A DNA stretch of 64,000 bases from WTGU01 sp965200925 (lineage in GTDB: Bacteria; Pseudomonadota; Alphaproteobacteria; UBA828), in the NCBI GenBank assembly GCA_965200925.1, contig OZ241738.1:744001-808000 (forward strand). Reading direction: 5' to 3'. Of this stretch, positions 37,404 to 44,954 are shown piece after piece; position 1 is the first letter of the stretch, and the number at the start of each line of letters is the position of its first letter. A program made the position numbers and the translations under genes. The notes beneath the pieces were generated by a model. The model made no database searches and was not told the origin of the DNA. It saw nothing but the letters and a program-made list of their open reading frames with translations.

Positions 37404-38142
37404 GCTCCCTTCCTTTTGCCGGATGGGCGGGCATGGCGTTGTGCTCGACCCCGTCGAGCCGCCGCCCGCCCGATTTGGGCGTGCATCCTCCCCACTGCTT
37501 GAAAAAGAAATCGACTCTTTCGCGCTCGCAGGCATCCCGGATGTCGAGGACCCATCGTTCCTTCATGGGCCGCGCGCCGGGGCCGGACTCGCCGCCGACG
37601 ATGACCCAGGATATGCCCCCAAGATCGATATCCCCCACGGGTCCCAGCAGCGGTTCGATGGAGAGGAACCGGACTGCGGCGGGCGCCGTCCGAAGATGCC
37701 GGACTCGCGCGGCTGCCCTGCGATCCTCAACGGACACGCCGCACCAGATGTGCGCGGGCGCCGCGCCCTTCCCGTATCGGCGCCGCAGGTATGCCCGCAT
37801 GAGCGCACTGCGCTTCGTGAGCACCTGGAACACATGCCGGTCGGCGGCCTCCATGGTGTCGAAGACGCGGTCGATGAAATCGGTCGGGATCTCCTTGTGG
37901 AACAGGTCGCTCATCGAATTGACGAAGACCCGCCGTGGTCGCTTCCACGCGAGCGGCTGGGCCAGCCGCTCCGGGCGCAGTGTGAGTTTGAATCCGTCCT
38001 CGTAGGGATGGCCGGGCGTGCCGCGAAACCGCTCCGCGAAGCGCTCGGCATAACAGTTGTCGCAGCCGCGCGTGATCTTCGTGCAACCCGTCACCGGGTT
38101 CCACGTCGCGTCGGTCCACTCGATCGCGGATCTGTCGGTCAT
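37381..38142 (-). CDS. DUF5131 (phage Gp37/Gp68-like) three-Cys protein
   Basis: A 253-residue protein with the family start IEWTDATWNPVTGC and a Cys cluster Cys20, Cys27, Cys30 (GCTKITRGCDNCYAERFAER), spaced C-x6-C-x2-C, then FVNSMSDLFHKEIP and RFLSIEPLLGP. The cluster probably binds metal or an iron-sulfur cluster; a radical-SAM-like role is suspected for the family. I start it at 38142 because the family N-terminus begins there; the frame stays open to 38274. It is paired with TcmP downstream, next to the broken restriction-modification gene, in phage- or defence-type context. Confidence 0.83.
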   Translation of the reverse strand: MTDRSAIEWTDATWNPVTGCTKITRGCDNCYAERFAERFRGTPGHPYEDGFKLTLRPERLAQPLAWKRPRRVFVNSMSDLFHKEIPTDFIDRVFDTMEAADRHVFQVLTKRSALMRAYLRRRYGKGAAPAHIWCGVSVEDRRAAARVRHLRTAPAAVRFLSIEPLLGPVGDIDLGGISWVIVGGESGPGARPMKERWVLDIRDACERERVDFFFKQWGGCTPKSGGRRLDGVEHNAMPAHPAKGREHVLQLAS

Positions 38143-38164
38143 ACGGTCGGCCCGTGCGAAGTCC

Positions 38165-38311
38165 CTACCGAATCGGCAACATATATTCGTGATTCGTTCT
38201 GTCAAGGGGACCCAAAGGCCAAGTGCCGTCGGGCTTGCAGGCCAGGGCGACAACGCGATAGCCGCGGTATGCATTTCGATCTACACCCTGGGCAGGCCGG
38301 ACGAAGTTCAT
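38165..38311 (-). CDS. Possible small protein, 48 residues
   Basis: A minus-strand frame opening MNFVRPAQGVDRNAYRGYR and ending DRTNHEYMLPIR, lying between the 93-residue gene and DUF5131. The ATG has only a weak ribosome-binding site. The same frame is open upstream and reads SALQPDDLLRIAEDLAESD, which recalls the N-terminus of HEPN proteins, but then departs from that family; no conventional start precedes it. It may be a decayed toxin gene or non-coding. Confidence 0.3.
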   Translation of the reverse strand: MNFVRPAQGVDRNAYRGYRVVALACKPDGTWPLGPLDRTNHEYMLPIR

Positions 38312-38381
38312 CTGCGGCCTGCCGGCATCGCTCTCGGCCAGATCTTCGGCGATCCGAAGGAGATCGTCGGGTTGCAGGGCA

Positions 38382-38663
38382 CTATTCTTCCAGGTCCGAC
38401 CGGGCAGTGAACGCGATGACGGGGAACGCTTCCACGTCGGCTTCCTGGAGTTTCAGGCGGAGACGGCGGCGCACGGCCCCCGTCGTCCTGCCGCCCAGAA
38501 TGCGGGGCACGCCGTCATAGACCACCGTGATCCAGAGGAACTCGTCGCCGTCGCCGCCCACTTCGGGTCGCACTTCGTACAGGTCGAGCGGCACGCTGCT
38601 CCGCCGTTTCTGAAGAGCGCCCGCGATCACGCCTTTCGCCCGTTCCAGGACCTCTTCTTTCAT
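38382..38663 (-). CDS. Unknown small protein, 93 residues
   Basis: A basic/acidic alternating protein with a good ribosome-binding site (GAGG, seven bases before the ATG). It opens with a helix MKEEVLERAKGVIAGAL and continues PLDLYEVRPEVGGDGDEFLWITVVYDG, likely two or three strands. I do not recognise it. The arrangement of a small gene followed by a HEPN-like frame, next to TcmP/DUF5131, hints at a toxin-antitoxin module, but this is speculative. Confidence 0.5.
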   Translation of the reverse strand: MKEEVLERAKGVIAGALQKRRSSVPLDLYEVRPEVGGDGDEFLWITVVYDGVPRILGGRTTGAVRRRLRLKLQEADVEAFPVIAFTARSDLEE

Positions 38664-38827
38664 CCTGTCGCCTCGCGAGATGGGTCGTGGATGCGGACGG
38701 TATCTAACACGGCCCCACCTATCAAAGCCGACCGGCGGGCGGGGAGGGGAGGGGTGCGCACCGCGGACGCTTGAACGGGCGGTGGCTTGGGCGTATGCAC
38801 GGGGGAGGGCACGGAGGGAGGAGCGCG

Positions 38828-40027
38828 ATGCGCGAGGTGGTGATCGGCGGGACGGGCATGACCCGCTTCGGCAAATTTCTGGACGCGAGCCTGCGTTCGC
38901 TCGCCGCCGAGGCCGTCGGCGCGGCGCTCGCCGACGCGGCCACGGAGGCGGACGAAATCAACATGGTCTTCTTCGGCAACGCCGCGGGTGGCCTGCTGGC
39001 GGGGCAGGAATGCGTGCGCGGGCAGGTCGCGCTGCGCCACGCCGGCCTCCTCGGCAAGCCCATCGTCAACGTCGAGAACGCCTGCGCCTCCTCCTCCACC
39101 GCCTTCCATCTGGCGGCCCTCGCCGTCGGCTCCGGGCAGTGCGACGTGGCGCTGGCGGTCGGTGCCGAGAAGATGAGCAACGAGGACAGGACGGTGCCGC
39201 TCAAGGCCCTGGAGGCGGCGGCCGACCGCGACGAGTTCGAGGCGCTGAAGCGCAAGATCGCCCCCGACGGCGTCGGCGCGGGCTCCGTCTTCATGGACCT
39301 CTATTCCAGCCTCGCCCGCGACTACGCCGCGCGCACCGGCGCCACCCCGGCCGATTTCGCCGCCGTCTCCGTCAAGCAGCGCCGCGCCGGCGCGCGCAAC
39401 CCGAAGGCCCAGTTCCAGGCCGACGTCACCGTGGAAGAAGTGCTGGAAAGCCGTACCATCGCCGCGCCGCTGACCTTGATGATGTGCTCGCCCATCGGCG
39501 ACGGCGCGGCGGCGCTGGTGCTGATGAGCGCGGACTACGCCGTGCGCAAGGGCGTCCAGCCGGTCCCGGTGCTGGCGAGCGTGCTCAAATCCGGCCAGGG
39601 CGACGACGCGGGCGCGCCTCCCGTCGCCGAAGCCGCGGCGGCGGCGGCCTACGAGGCAGCAGGCGTCGGCCCCGACGAGATCGACGTGGCCGAGGTCCAC
39701 GACGCCGCAGCGCCCGCCGAACTCATGCTCTGCGAGCAGCTCCGATTCTGCCGTCCGGGGGACGGAGTCGGCCTGCTGCGGGACGGCGTGACCGCGCTCG
39801 ACGGCCGCCTGCCCGTCAACCCGAGCGGCGGGCTCATCAGCAAGGGACACCCCGTCGGGGCGACCGGCGCGGCGCAGCTCGTCGAGCTCGCCGACCAGCT
39901 GCGCGGCCGCGCGGGCGCCCGCCAGCGCGACGGCGCGCGCTTCGGCTTGGCCGAGAACGCCGGCGGCTGGATCGGCGGCGACGCGGCCGCGGCCTGCGTC
40001 ACCGTCCTGGCCGCCACCCGCCACTGA
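38828..40027 (+). CDS. Thiolase family acetyl-CoA acyltransferase (SCP-x-like)
   Basis: A 399-residue thiolase starting after GGAGGAGCGCG. The active-site Cys is Cys86 in ENACASSS; EVHDA (His291) and GHPVGATG (His341) complete the site, with a late Cys in AACVTVL. SCP2/SCP-x-type features include PSGGLISKGHPVGATG. It would cleave or condense 3-oxoacyl-CoA units in the cytoplasm. It has no close operon partner; the next gene is a regulator on the other strand. Confidence 0.88.
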   Translation: MREVVIGGTGMTRFGKFLDASLRSLAAEAVGAALADAATEADEINMVFFGNAAGGLLAGQECVRGQVALRHAGLLGKPIVNVENACASSSTAFHLAALAVGSGQCDVALAVGAEKMSNEDRTVPLKALEAAADRDEFEALKRKIAPDGVGAGSVFMDLYSSLARDYAARTGATPADFAAVSVKQRRAGARNPKAQFQADVTVEEVLESRTIAAPLTLMMCSPIGDGAAALVLMSADYAVRKGVQPVPVLASVLKSGQGDDAGAPPVAEAAAAAAYEAAGVGPDEIDVAEVHDAAAPAELMLCEQLRFCRPGDGVGLLRDGVTALDGRLPVNPSGGLISKGHPVGATGAAQLVELADQLRGRAGARQRDGARFGLAENAGGWIGGDAAAACVTVLAATRH

Positions 40028-40115
40028 AGGCCGCCGCCCCTCCCGCTGCGCGGGTCCTGTGCGCACGAAGCGCACACCCGGCGCGTCCGGGCGCCGGGAA
40101 CCGCGAAAGGCGAGG

Positions 40116-40763
40116 TCAGCGGGGGCGGCAGCCGTCCAGCATGACGCGGATCATCGTGTCGGCGGCGGCCTCGAAGTCCTTTCGCGCGAGGCGCCGCTTC
40201 TCCAGGACGTCGGCCGCCAGGATCGCGAAATCCGCGTAGAACTGCGTCGCCGACCAGAGCATGACGAAGAAATGGCGCGGGTCCACCGGCGCCAGCTGGC
40301 CGCGGCGGATCCATTCCTCCACCACATGGGCGCGCCGGCGCGTGACGTCGCGGATGTGCCGGCGCTGGCGCCGCTCCAGGAACTGGGCGCCCCGAAGGAT
40401 CTCGTTCGCGAAGAACCGCGATTCGGCCGCGTGGCGGCGCGAATAGTCCAGCTTCGCGCGGATGTAGGCCGCGATGGCGTCCCGTGGCGCGCGCTCCGGC
40501 ACGATATGTTCGAAGGCGCGGTCCCACCCCGCGATGAGCCGCTCGATCAGGGCGGTGTAGATGCGCTCCTTCGTCGGGAAGTAGTAATACACGTTCGTCT
40601 TGGGGAGGCCGCTCTTCTCGGCGATTTCCTTGACCTGCGTGCCGTGGAAGCTCTTGGCGACGAACAGGCCGACCGCCGCGCGCAAGATCCTCTCCTCGTT
40701 GCGGGCGCGAATCCGGGCTTCCGGCGCCCGCTCGCCCGCGCCCGACCGCATCGCCTTCGCCAT
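40116..40763 (-). CDS. TetR-family regulator, RutR-like C-terminal domain
   Basis: A 215-residue repressor. The N-terminal helix-turn-helix (about residues 25-70) reads ILRAAVGLFVAKSFHGTQ and KSGLPKTNVYYYFPTKERIY. The C-terminal part has DPRHFFVMLWSATQFYADF, close to the RutR/YcdC ligand domain, whose known ligand is uracil. It faces a uracil-DNA-glycosylase-family gene, with two palindromes of the RutR spacing in the gap between them, which it probably binds. Ligand and targets are inferred. Confidence 0.8.
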   Translation of the reverse strand: MAKAMRSGAGERAPEARIRARNEERILRAAVGLFVAKSFHGTQVKEIAEKSGLPKTNVYYYFPTKERIYTALIERLIAGWDRAFEHIVPERAPRDAIAAYIRAKLDYSRRHAAESRFFANEILRGAQFLERRQRRHIRDVTRRRAHVVEEWIRRGQLAPVDPRHFFVMLWSATQFYADFAILAADVLEKRRLARKDFEAAADTMIRVMLDGCRPR

Positions 40764-40847
40764 GTTCGACTCTCCCGTGCCGCGGGGCCGTTGAACCGCG
40801 CGACAGTCTAGCCCGGTTTTCCGCGCGTCCCGCGCTTCGGAAAAAAC

Positions 40848-40875
40848 TTGACATGCACGTCATGTTTTCGATCAT
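40848..40875 (+). promoter_or_regulatory. Promoter of the uracil-DNA-glycosylase-like gene
   Basis: A consensus -35 TTGACA (40848-40853), 16 bases, then GATCAT (40870-40875) with four of six matches. The first palindrome overlaps the -35 box, the second lies just downstream of the start point. Confidence 0.5.
40849..40862. promoter_or_regulatory. Operator candidate 1 (TGAC-N6-GTCA)
   Basis: TGACATGCACGTCA covers the -35 box. The half-sites TGAC and GTCA and the 6-base gap match the outer part of the published RutR site TTGACCANNTGGTCAA. Confidence 0.55.
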
Positions 40876-40882
40876 GGAAACA

Positions 40883-40896
40883 TGACGCGCGCGTCA
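40883..40896. promoter_or_regulatory. Operator candidate 2 (TGAC-N6-GTCA)
   Basis: ATGACGCGCGCGTCAT (40882-40897) is a perfect 16-bp palindrome with the same half-sites and gap as candidate 1, centred 34 bases away, about three helical turns. Confidence 0.6.
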
Positions 40897-40935
40897 TCTT
40901 CCGGGCGCGTCGCGGCGGCCGGAAAGGCGGACGCC

Positions 40936-41790
40936 ATGGGAACGCGGCTCAGGACGGCGCTTCGGGACACCCTCCGGGGCTGGCGCGAGGATATCGACCC
41001 CCGCTGGCGCGATCTCGTCGCCGGCGTCGAGCCGGCCTTCGAGTCGGTCGGCACCGGGCTCGCGCTGGCGCCGTGGGAGCCGATCTTCCCGGCCCGGCGC
41101 GGCAAAAGCTTTCCCGGCGCGCCGGCGGGCGCACACATGCTCCGCGCCTTCGATGGCTTGCCGCCGGAGCGCGTGCGCTGCGTGATCCTGGGGCAGGACC
41201 CGTACCCGTGCCCCGCCTTCGCGACCGGCCGGGCCTTCGAGGCCGGAAACGTCGCCCGCTGGCGCGAGCTCGACAAGATGTTCTCGCCGAGCGTGCGCGC
41301 CGTCGTCCAGCTTGTCGTCGCGGCGCGGACGGGCGAGGCGCGCTACGCCGGCGGCGTCGGCGACTGGCCGGCGCTGCTGGCCGGGATCGAAAGCGGCGCC
41401 GTCGATCTGGAGGAGCCGGCCGCGCTTGCCGACCGCTGGGTGGAATCGGGCGTGCTGCTCCTCAACGCCTCGCTCACCTTGAGTCGCTTCAAGCGCGAAG
41501 GCGACCCCCACCAGACGCGCGGACACCTGCCGCTCTGGCGCCCGTTGATCGCCCGGGTCCTGGACCGTCTGGCGGAGCGGGGAAGGCCGGTCGTCTTCAT
41601 CGCCTTCGGCGACGCGGCGGCGCAGGCGCTCGCGGCGGCGGGGCTGGACGGGCCGGATGCACCCGCCGCCTGCCGCGTCGTCCTCCGCCCGCATCCGGCC
41701 GCGGCCGATGCCCTGTTCGAGCGGGAGAATCCGTTCTCCCTCTGCAACAGGCATTTGCGGGCGCTGGGCGCGGCGCCCGTGGACTGGTAG
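40936..41790 (+). CDS. Uracil-DNA glycosylase family protein (UNG-like)
   Basis: A 284-residue DNA glycosylase. Motif A reads GQDPYP (86-91), keeping the water-activating Asp88 but with Pro for the usual His; GRAFEAG carries the stacking Phe; Asn177 lies in VLLLNASLTL; motif B reads RPHPAAADALF (251-261), keeping HP of HPSPL. It would remove uracil from DNA. The start is taken at 40936 (AAAGGCGG upstream); an ATG at 40882 lies inside operator 2 and lacks a ribosome-binding site. Length exceeds E. coli Ung by some 50 residues. Confidence 0.82.
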   Translation: MGTRLRTALRDTLRGWREDIDPRWRDLVAGVEPAFESVGTGLALAPWEPIFPARRGKSFPGAPAGAHMLRAFDGLPPERVRCVILGQDPYPCPAFATGRAFEAGNVARWRELDKMFSPSVRAVVQLVVAARTGEARYAGGVGDWPALLAGIESGAVDLEEPAALADRWVESGVLLLNASLTLSRFKREGDPHQTRGHLPLWRPLIARVLDRLAERGRPVVFIAFGDAAAQALAAAGLDGPDAPAACRVVLRPHPAAADALFERENPFSLCNRHLRALGAAPVDW

Positions 41791-41793
41791 GCG

Positions 41794-43623
41794 ATGCCTC
41801 GCGATCGCTCCTTCGATTACGTCGTCGTCGGCGCCGGCTCGGCGGGGTGCGTGCTCGCCAACAGGCTTTCGGCCGATCCCGAACGTTCCGTCCTCCTGGT
41901 CGAGGCCGGCGGCGCGGACCGCAATCCTCTGTTCCGGCTGCCGATGCTGATGGGGAAGCTGTTCCACTCCGGCCTCTACAATTGGGGCTACCGGACGGAG
42001 CCGGTTCCGGGCCTGAACGGCCGTTCGCTCTACTGGCCGCGCGGCAAGGTGTTGGGCGGCTCCTCCACCATCAACGGCATGATCTACGTCCGCGGCAACC
42101 GCCGCGACTACGACCGCTGGGCGCAAGCGGGCCTCGCCGGCTGGTCCTGGGAGGAGGTGCTGCCGGCGTTCCGCCGGTCCGAGCGCCATGCCGAGCGCGG
42201 CGGCGTCTGGCACGGAACGGAAGGGGAGATGGCCGTCTGTCGTGCGCGCGGCGCCAACCCGCTGTTCGACGTCTTCGTCGAGGCCGGGCGGCAGGCGGGC
42301 CATCCGGTCAACGACGATTTCAACGGCGCGTCGCAAGACGGCTTCGGCCGCTACGACTTCACCATTGAACGCGGCCGGCGTTGCTCCGCGTCCACCGCCT
42401 TCCTCCGCCCGGTCCGGCGCCGGCGCAATCTGACGATCGTCACGAACTGCCTGGTCCGAAGGGTGGTCGTCGAGGGGAGCCGCGCGACGGGAGTCGAGGT
42501 TGCCCGAGGCGCGCGGGCACGGACGATCCGCGCTGAGAGGGAGGTCGTCCTCTGCGCGGGCGCCGTCAACTCGCCCCAGCTCCTCATGCTGTCCGGCATC
42601 GGCGAGGGCGATTCGCTCCGGCGGCACGGCATCGAGGCGGTGCACGAGCTCCCGGGCGTCGGCCGCAACCTCCAGGATCACGTCGACTGCGTCCTCTCCT
42701 ATGCGTGCACGAAGCCGATCACCCTCTATCGGGAGCTGCGGGCGGACAGGCTGATCCGCGCGGTGGCCGAGGGCCTGTTGTTCGGCCGTGGGGTCGCGAC
42801 GACCTTCCCCTACGAAGCCGGCGCCTTCCTGAAAAGCCGGCCGGGCCTGGACGCGCCGGACCTCCAGGTTCACTTCATGCCGGCGCTGGAAACCACCGCC
42901 AACCTGCATTTTCCCAACCCGTTCGAGAGGGTGCCGGTCGAATCGCGCCACGGCTTCACCTTGCGGGTGGGGCCGATCAAGCCGCAGAGCCGGGGGCGGA
43001 TCGACCTGCGTTCCGCCGACCCGGCCGATCCGCCGCTGATCCAGCCCGACTATTTGCGGCGCGACGCCGACCGCGAGGCGATGATCGCCGGCGTCCGCAT
43101 GGTCCGGGCCGTGATCGGCCAGCCGGCGTTCGCCCCCTGGCGCGGCCGGGAACTCGCGCCCGGCGCGGCGGTGCGGAGCGATGCGGCGCTGGCCGCCTGG
43201 CTCCGCGCCAGCGCGATGACGACGTTCCATCCCGTGGGCACCTGCCGCATGGGCACGGACCCGATGGCGGTGGTCGACGCCAAGCTCGTCGTTCACGGCA
43301 TCGCGGGGCTGCGGGTGGCCGACGCATCGATCATGCCGCTCATCCCCGGCGGCAACACGCATGCGCCCACCGTCATGGTCGGCGAGAAGGCGGCCGAATT
43401 CATCGGCGCCGTCGCCGCGCCGGCGGGCACCATGGCGAAGGAGGCGAAGGATGATCGTCGAGCACCGGACCTACACGTTCCGTCCCGGCACGGTGGACGG
43501 ATGGTTGCGACGCTACGAAGCGGAGGGCCTGCCGATCCAGAAGCGCCATCTGGGTCGCTTCGTCGGCCTCTACGTATCGGAAATCGGACGGCTCCATCGG
43601 GTCGTCCTGATCTGGGCCTATGA
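41794..43623 (+). CDS. GMC-family FAD oxidoreductase (choline dehydrogenase-like)
   Basis: A glucose-methanol-choline oxidoreductase. The FAD motif VVVGAGSAGCVLA is at residues 10-22, WPRGKVLGGSSTING about 84-98, and the C-terminal His pair lies in TTFHPVGTCRMG and GGNTHAPTVMV. It oxidises an alcohol, cytoplasmic or membrane-associated. It follows the glycosylase gene by three bases. Family members end soon after EKAAEFIG, yet here the frame runs on 173 bases into the next gene, giving 609 residues; a one-base change would bring the TGA at 43452 into frame and restore the usual ATGA overlap. The tail is probably not native. Confidence 0.85.
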   Translation: MPRDRSFDYVVVGAGSAGCVLANRLSADPERSVLLVEAGGADRNPLFRLPMLMGKLFHSGLYNWGYRTEPVPGLNGRSLYWPRGKVLGGSSTINGMIYVRGNRRDYDRWAQAGLAGWSWEEVLPAFRRSERHAERGGVWHGTEGEMAVCRARGANPLFDVFVEAGRQAGHPVNDDFNGASQDGFGRYDFTIERGRRCSASTAFLRPVRRRRNLTIVTNCLVRRVVVEGSRATGVEVARGARARTIRAEREVVLCAGAVNSPQLLMLSGIGEGDSLRRHGIEAVHELPGVGRNLQDHVDCVLSYACTKPITLYRELRADRLIRAVAEGLLFGRGVATTFPYEAGAFLKSRPGLDAPDLQVHFMPALETTANLHFPNPFERVPVESRHGFTLRVGPIKPQSRGRIDLRSADPADPPLIQPDYLRRDADREAMIAGVRMVRAVIGQPAFAPWRGRELAPGAAVRSDAALAAWLRASAMTTFHPVGTCRMGTDPMAVVDAKLVVHGIAGLRVADASIMPLIPGGNTHAPTVMVGEKAAEFIGAVAAPAGTMAKEAKDDRRAPDLHVPSRHGGRMVATLRSGGPADPEAPSGSLRRPLRIGNRTAPSGRPDLGL

Positions 43624-43777
43624 GAGCCTGGCCGAGCGCGAGAGGCGGCGGGCCGCGATGTCCGCAGATCCCGCCTGGCAGACGTTCATCGGGGCGGTCT
43701 GGGCGCTCGACGCGATCCGCGAGCAGGACGTGATGGTGATGAACCCCGCGCCGTGCTCGCCGCCGCTCGGCGCCTGA
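43451..43777 (+). CDS. NIPSNAP family protein
   Basis: A 108-residue protein with the NIPSNAP start IVEHRTYTFRPGTVDGWL and the WAYESLAERERRRAAMSADPAW middle. GGAGG lies just before the ATG. The fold is a ferredoxin-like dimer; roles are poorly known. It is co-transcribed with the GMC gene. Confidence 0.85.
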   Translation: MIVEHRTYTFRPGTVDGWLRRYEAEGLPIQKRHLGRFVGLYVSEIGRLHRVVLIWAYESLAERERRRAAMSADPAWQTFIGAVWALDAIREQDVMVMNPAPCSPPLGA

Positions 43778-43856
43778 GCCGCGCGGGCTCGCGGGGAGTT
43801 TGTCCACGGCTCGAATCCGGGCGCGGGCGCGCCCATGTCAGAGGAGGAGAAACGCC

Positions 43857-44918
43857 ATGTCGAACAAGTCGCAATCGAACGGCCGCGGGCGGCCGTTCGT
43901 CCCCACCCGGCGCCGGTTCCTGACGGCCGCCGCTGGCGCCTCGGCCGTTCTCGGCGCGGGCGTGTGCTTTTCCGCGCGCGCCGGGAACGGGATGGTCGCG
44001 CTGGTCCACACGCAGGCAGCCGGCGACAACGGCCCGATCGATTCCATGATCGCGCGGTTGGACCAGCTTGCCGGGGAGCACGGCTTCGAGACGCGCGCCA
44101 TCTACGCGCAGGACCCGGCGACCTACGAGACGGTCCTGCGGACCCTGGCCGACGCGGGCGCCTCCATCGTCCTCGCGACCTTCCCCGTCATCTCCGAGGC
44201 GTTCAAGGCCGTAGCGCCGCTCTACCCGGACACCAGATTCATCCAGCTTTTCGGCGATCCGGTCGACCCGCCGATTCCGAATCTGGTCACGGTCTCCTAC
44301 GACTACTATCTCGGCTGCTACCTGTCCGGGGTCTTCGCGGCGCATGTCTCGAAGACGAAGAAGATCGGCTATATCGGTGGTATCAGCATTCCGCCGTTGA
44401 ACGCCGATTTCAACGCGCTCAAGGCCGGCGTCCACTCGGTCGACGGAGGCGCCACCGTCACCGCGGCCTTCGCGAGCTCCTTCCAGGATCCGGCGAAGGG
44501 CTACGAGCTCGCCAGCCAGATGTTCCTGGACGGAATCGACTATATTCAGACCGATTCCGCCGCGACCGACGGCGGCATCATCCAGGCTGCCAACGAGCGC
44601 GCCGGGCGCATGGTCAGCGCGCTGGATCCGGCCCAGTACGCGCTCGGCCCCTCCTCGGTCATCGGCATCGTGGGTCTGAACTTCGGCCAGTCGCTCTACG
44701 ACGAGACGGGCAAGGCGCGCGCCCCGGACTGGCAGGGCGGGCGCCATGTCTCGACCGGTCTCGGGAAGGTGATCGATTTCGTCCTGTCGCCGGTGTATCG
44801 GGAGCAGGGGCCCCCGGACCTCGTCGCCGCGTCGGCGGAGGCGTGGCCGCATGTCGAGCGGGCGCGGGCCGGGATTCTCGACGGCTCGGTCGCGGTCCCG
44901 TTCGACACGACGATCTGA
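43857..44918 (+). CDS. BMP-family (PnrA-like) periplasmic binding protein
   Basis: A 353-residue binding protein of the basic-membrane-protein type, whose known members carry purine nucleosides. A twin-arginine-type signal peptide (TRRRFLTAAAGASAVLGAG) leads it; the mature protein has YDYYLGCYLSGVFAAHVSKTKKIGYIGG (partly cited) and GYELASQMFLDGIDYIQTDSAATDGG. GAGGAGGAG precedes the ATG. It is the first gene of a four-gene transporter operon to 48438. Confidence 0.88.
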   Translation: MSNKSQSNGRGRPFVPTRRRFLTAAAGASAVLGAGVCFSARAGNGMVALVHTQAAGDNGPIDSMIARLDQLAGEHGFETRAIYAQDPATYETVLRTLADAGASIVLATFPVISEAFKAVAPLYPDTRFIQLFGDPVDPPIPNLVTVSYDYYLGCYLSGVFAAHVSKTKKIGYIGGISIPPLNADFNALKAGVHSVDGGATVTAAFASSFQDPAKGYELASQMFLDGIDYIQTDSAATDGGIIQAANERAGRMVSALDPAQYALGPSSVIGIVGLNFGQSLYDETGKARAPDWQGGRHVSTGLGKVIDFVLSPVYREQGPPDLVAASAEAWPHVERARAGILDGSVAVPFDTTI

Positions 44919-44954
44919 GCGCGGGCGCCCGCCGGCGGGTTCCGTTCGCGACGC

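Noticed and set aside
40882..40935. Upstream ATG as start of the uracil-DNA-glycosylase-like gene
   Set aside because: It falls at the edge of operator 2, has no ribosome-binding site, and the extra residues do not look like the family N-terminus.
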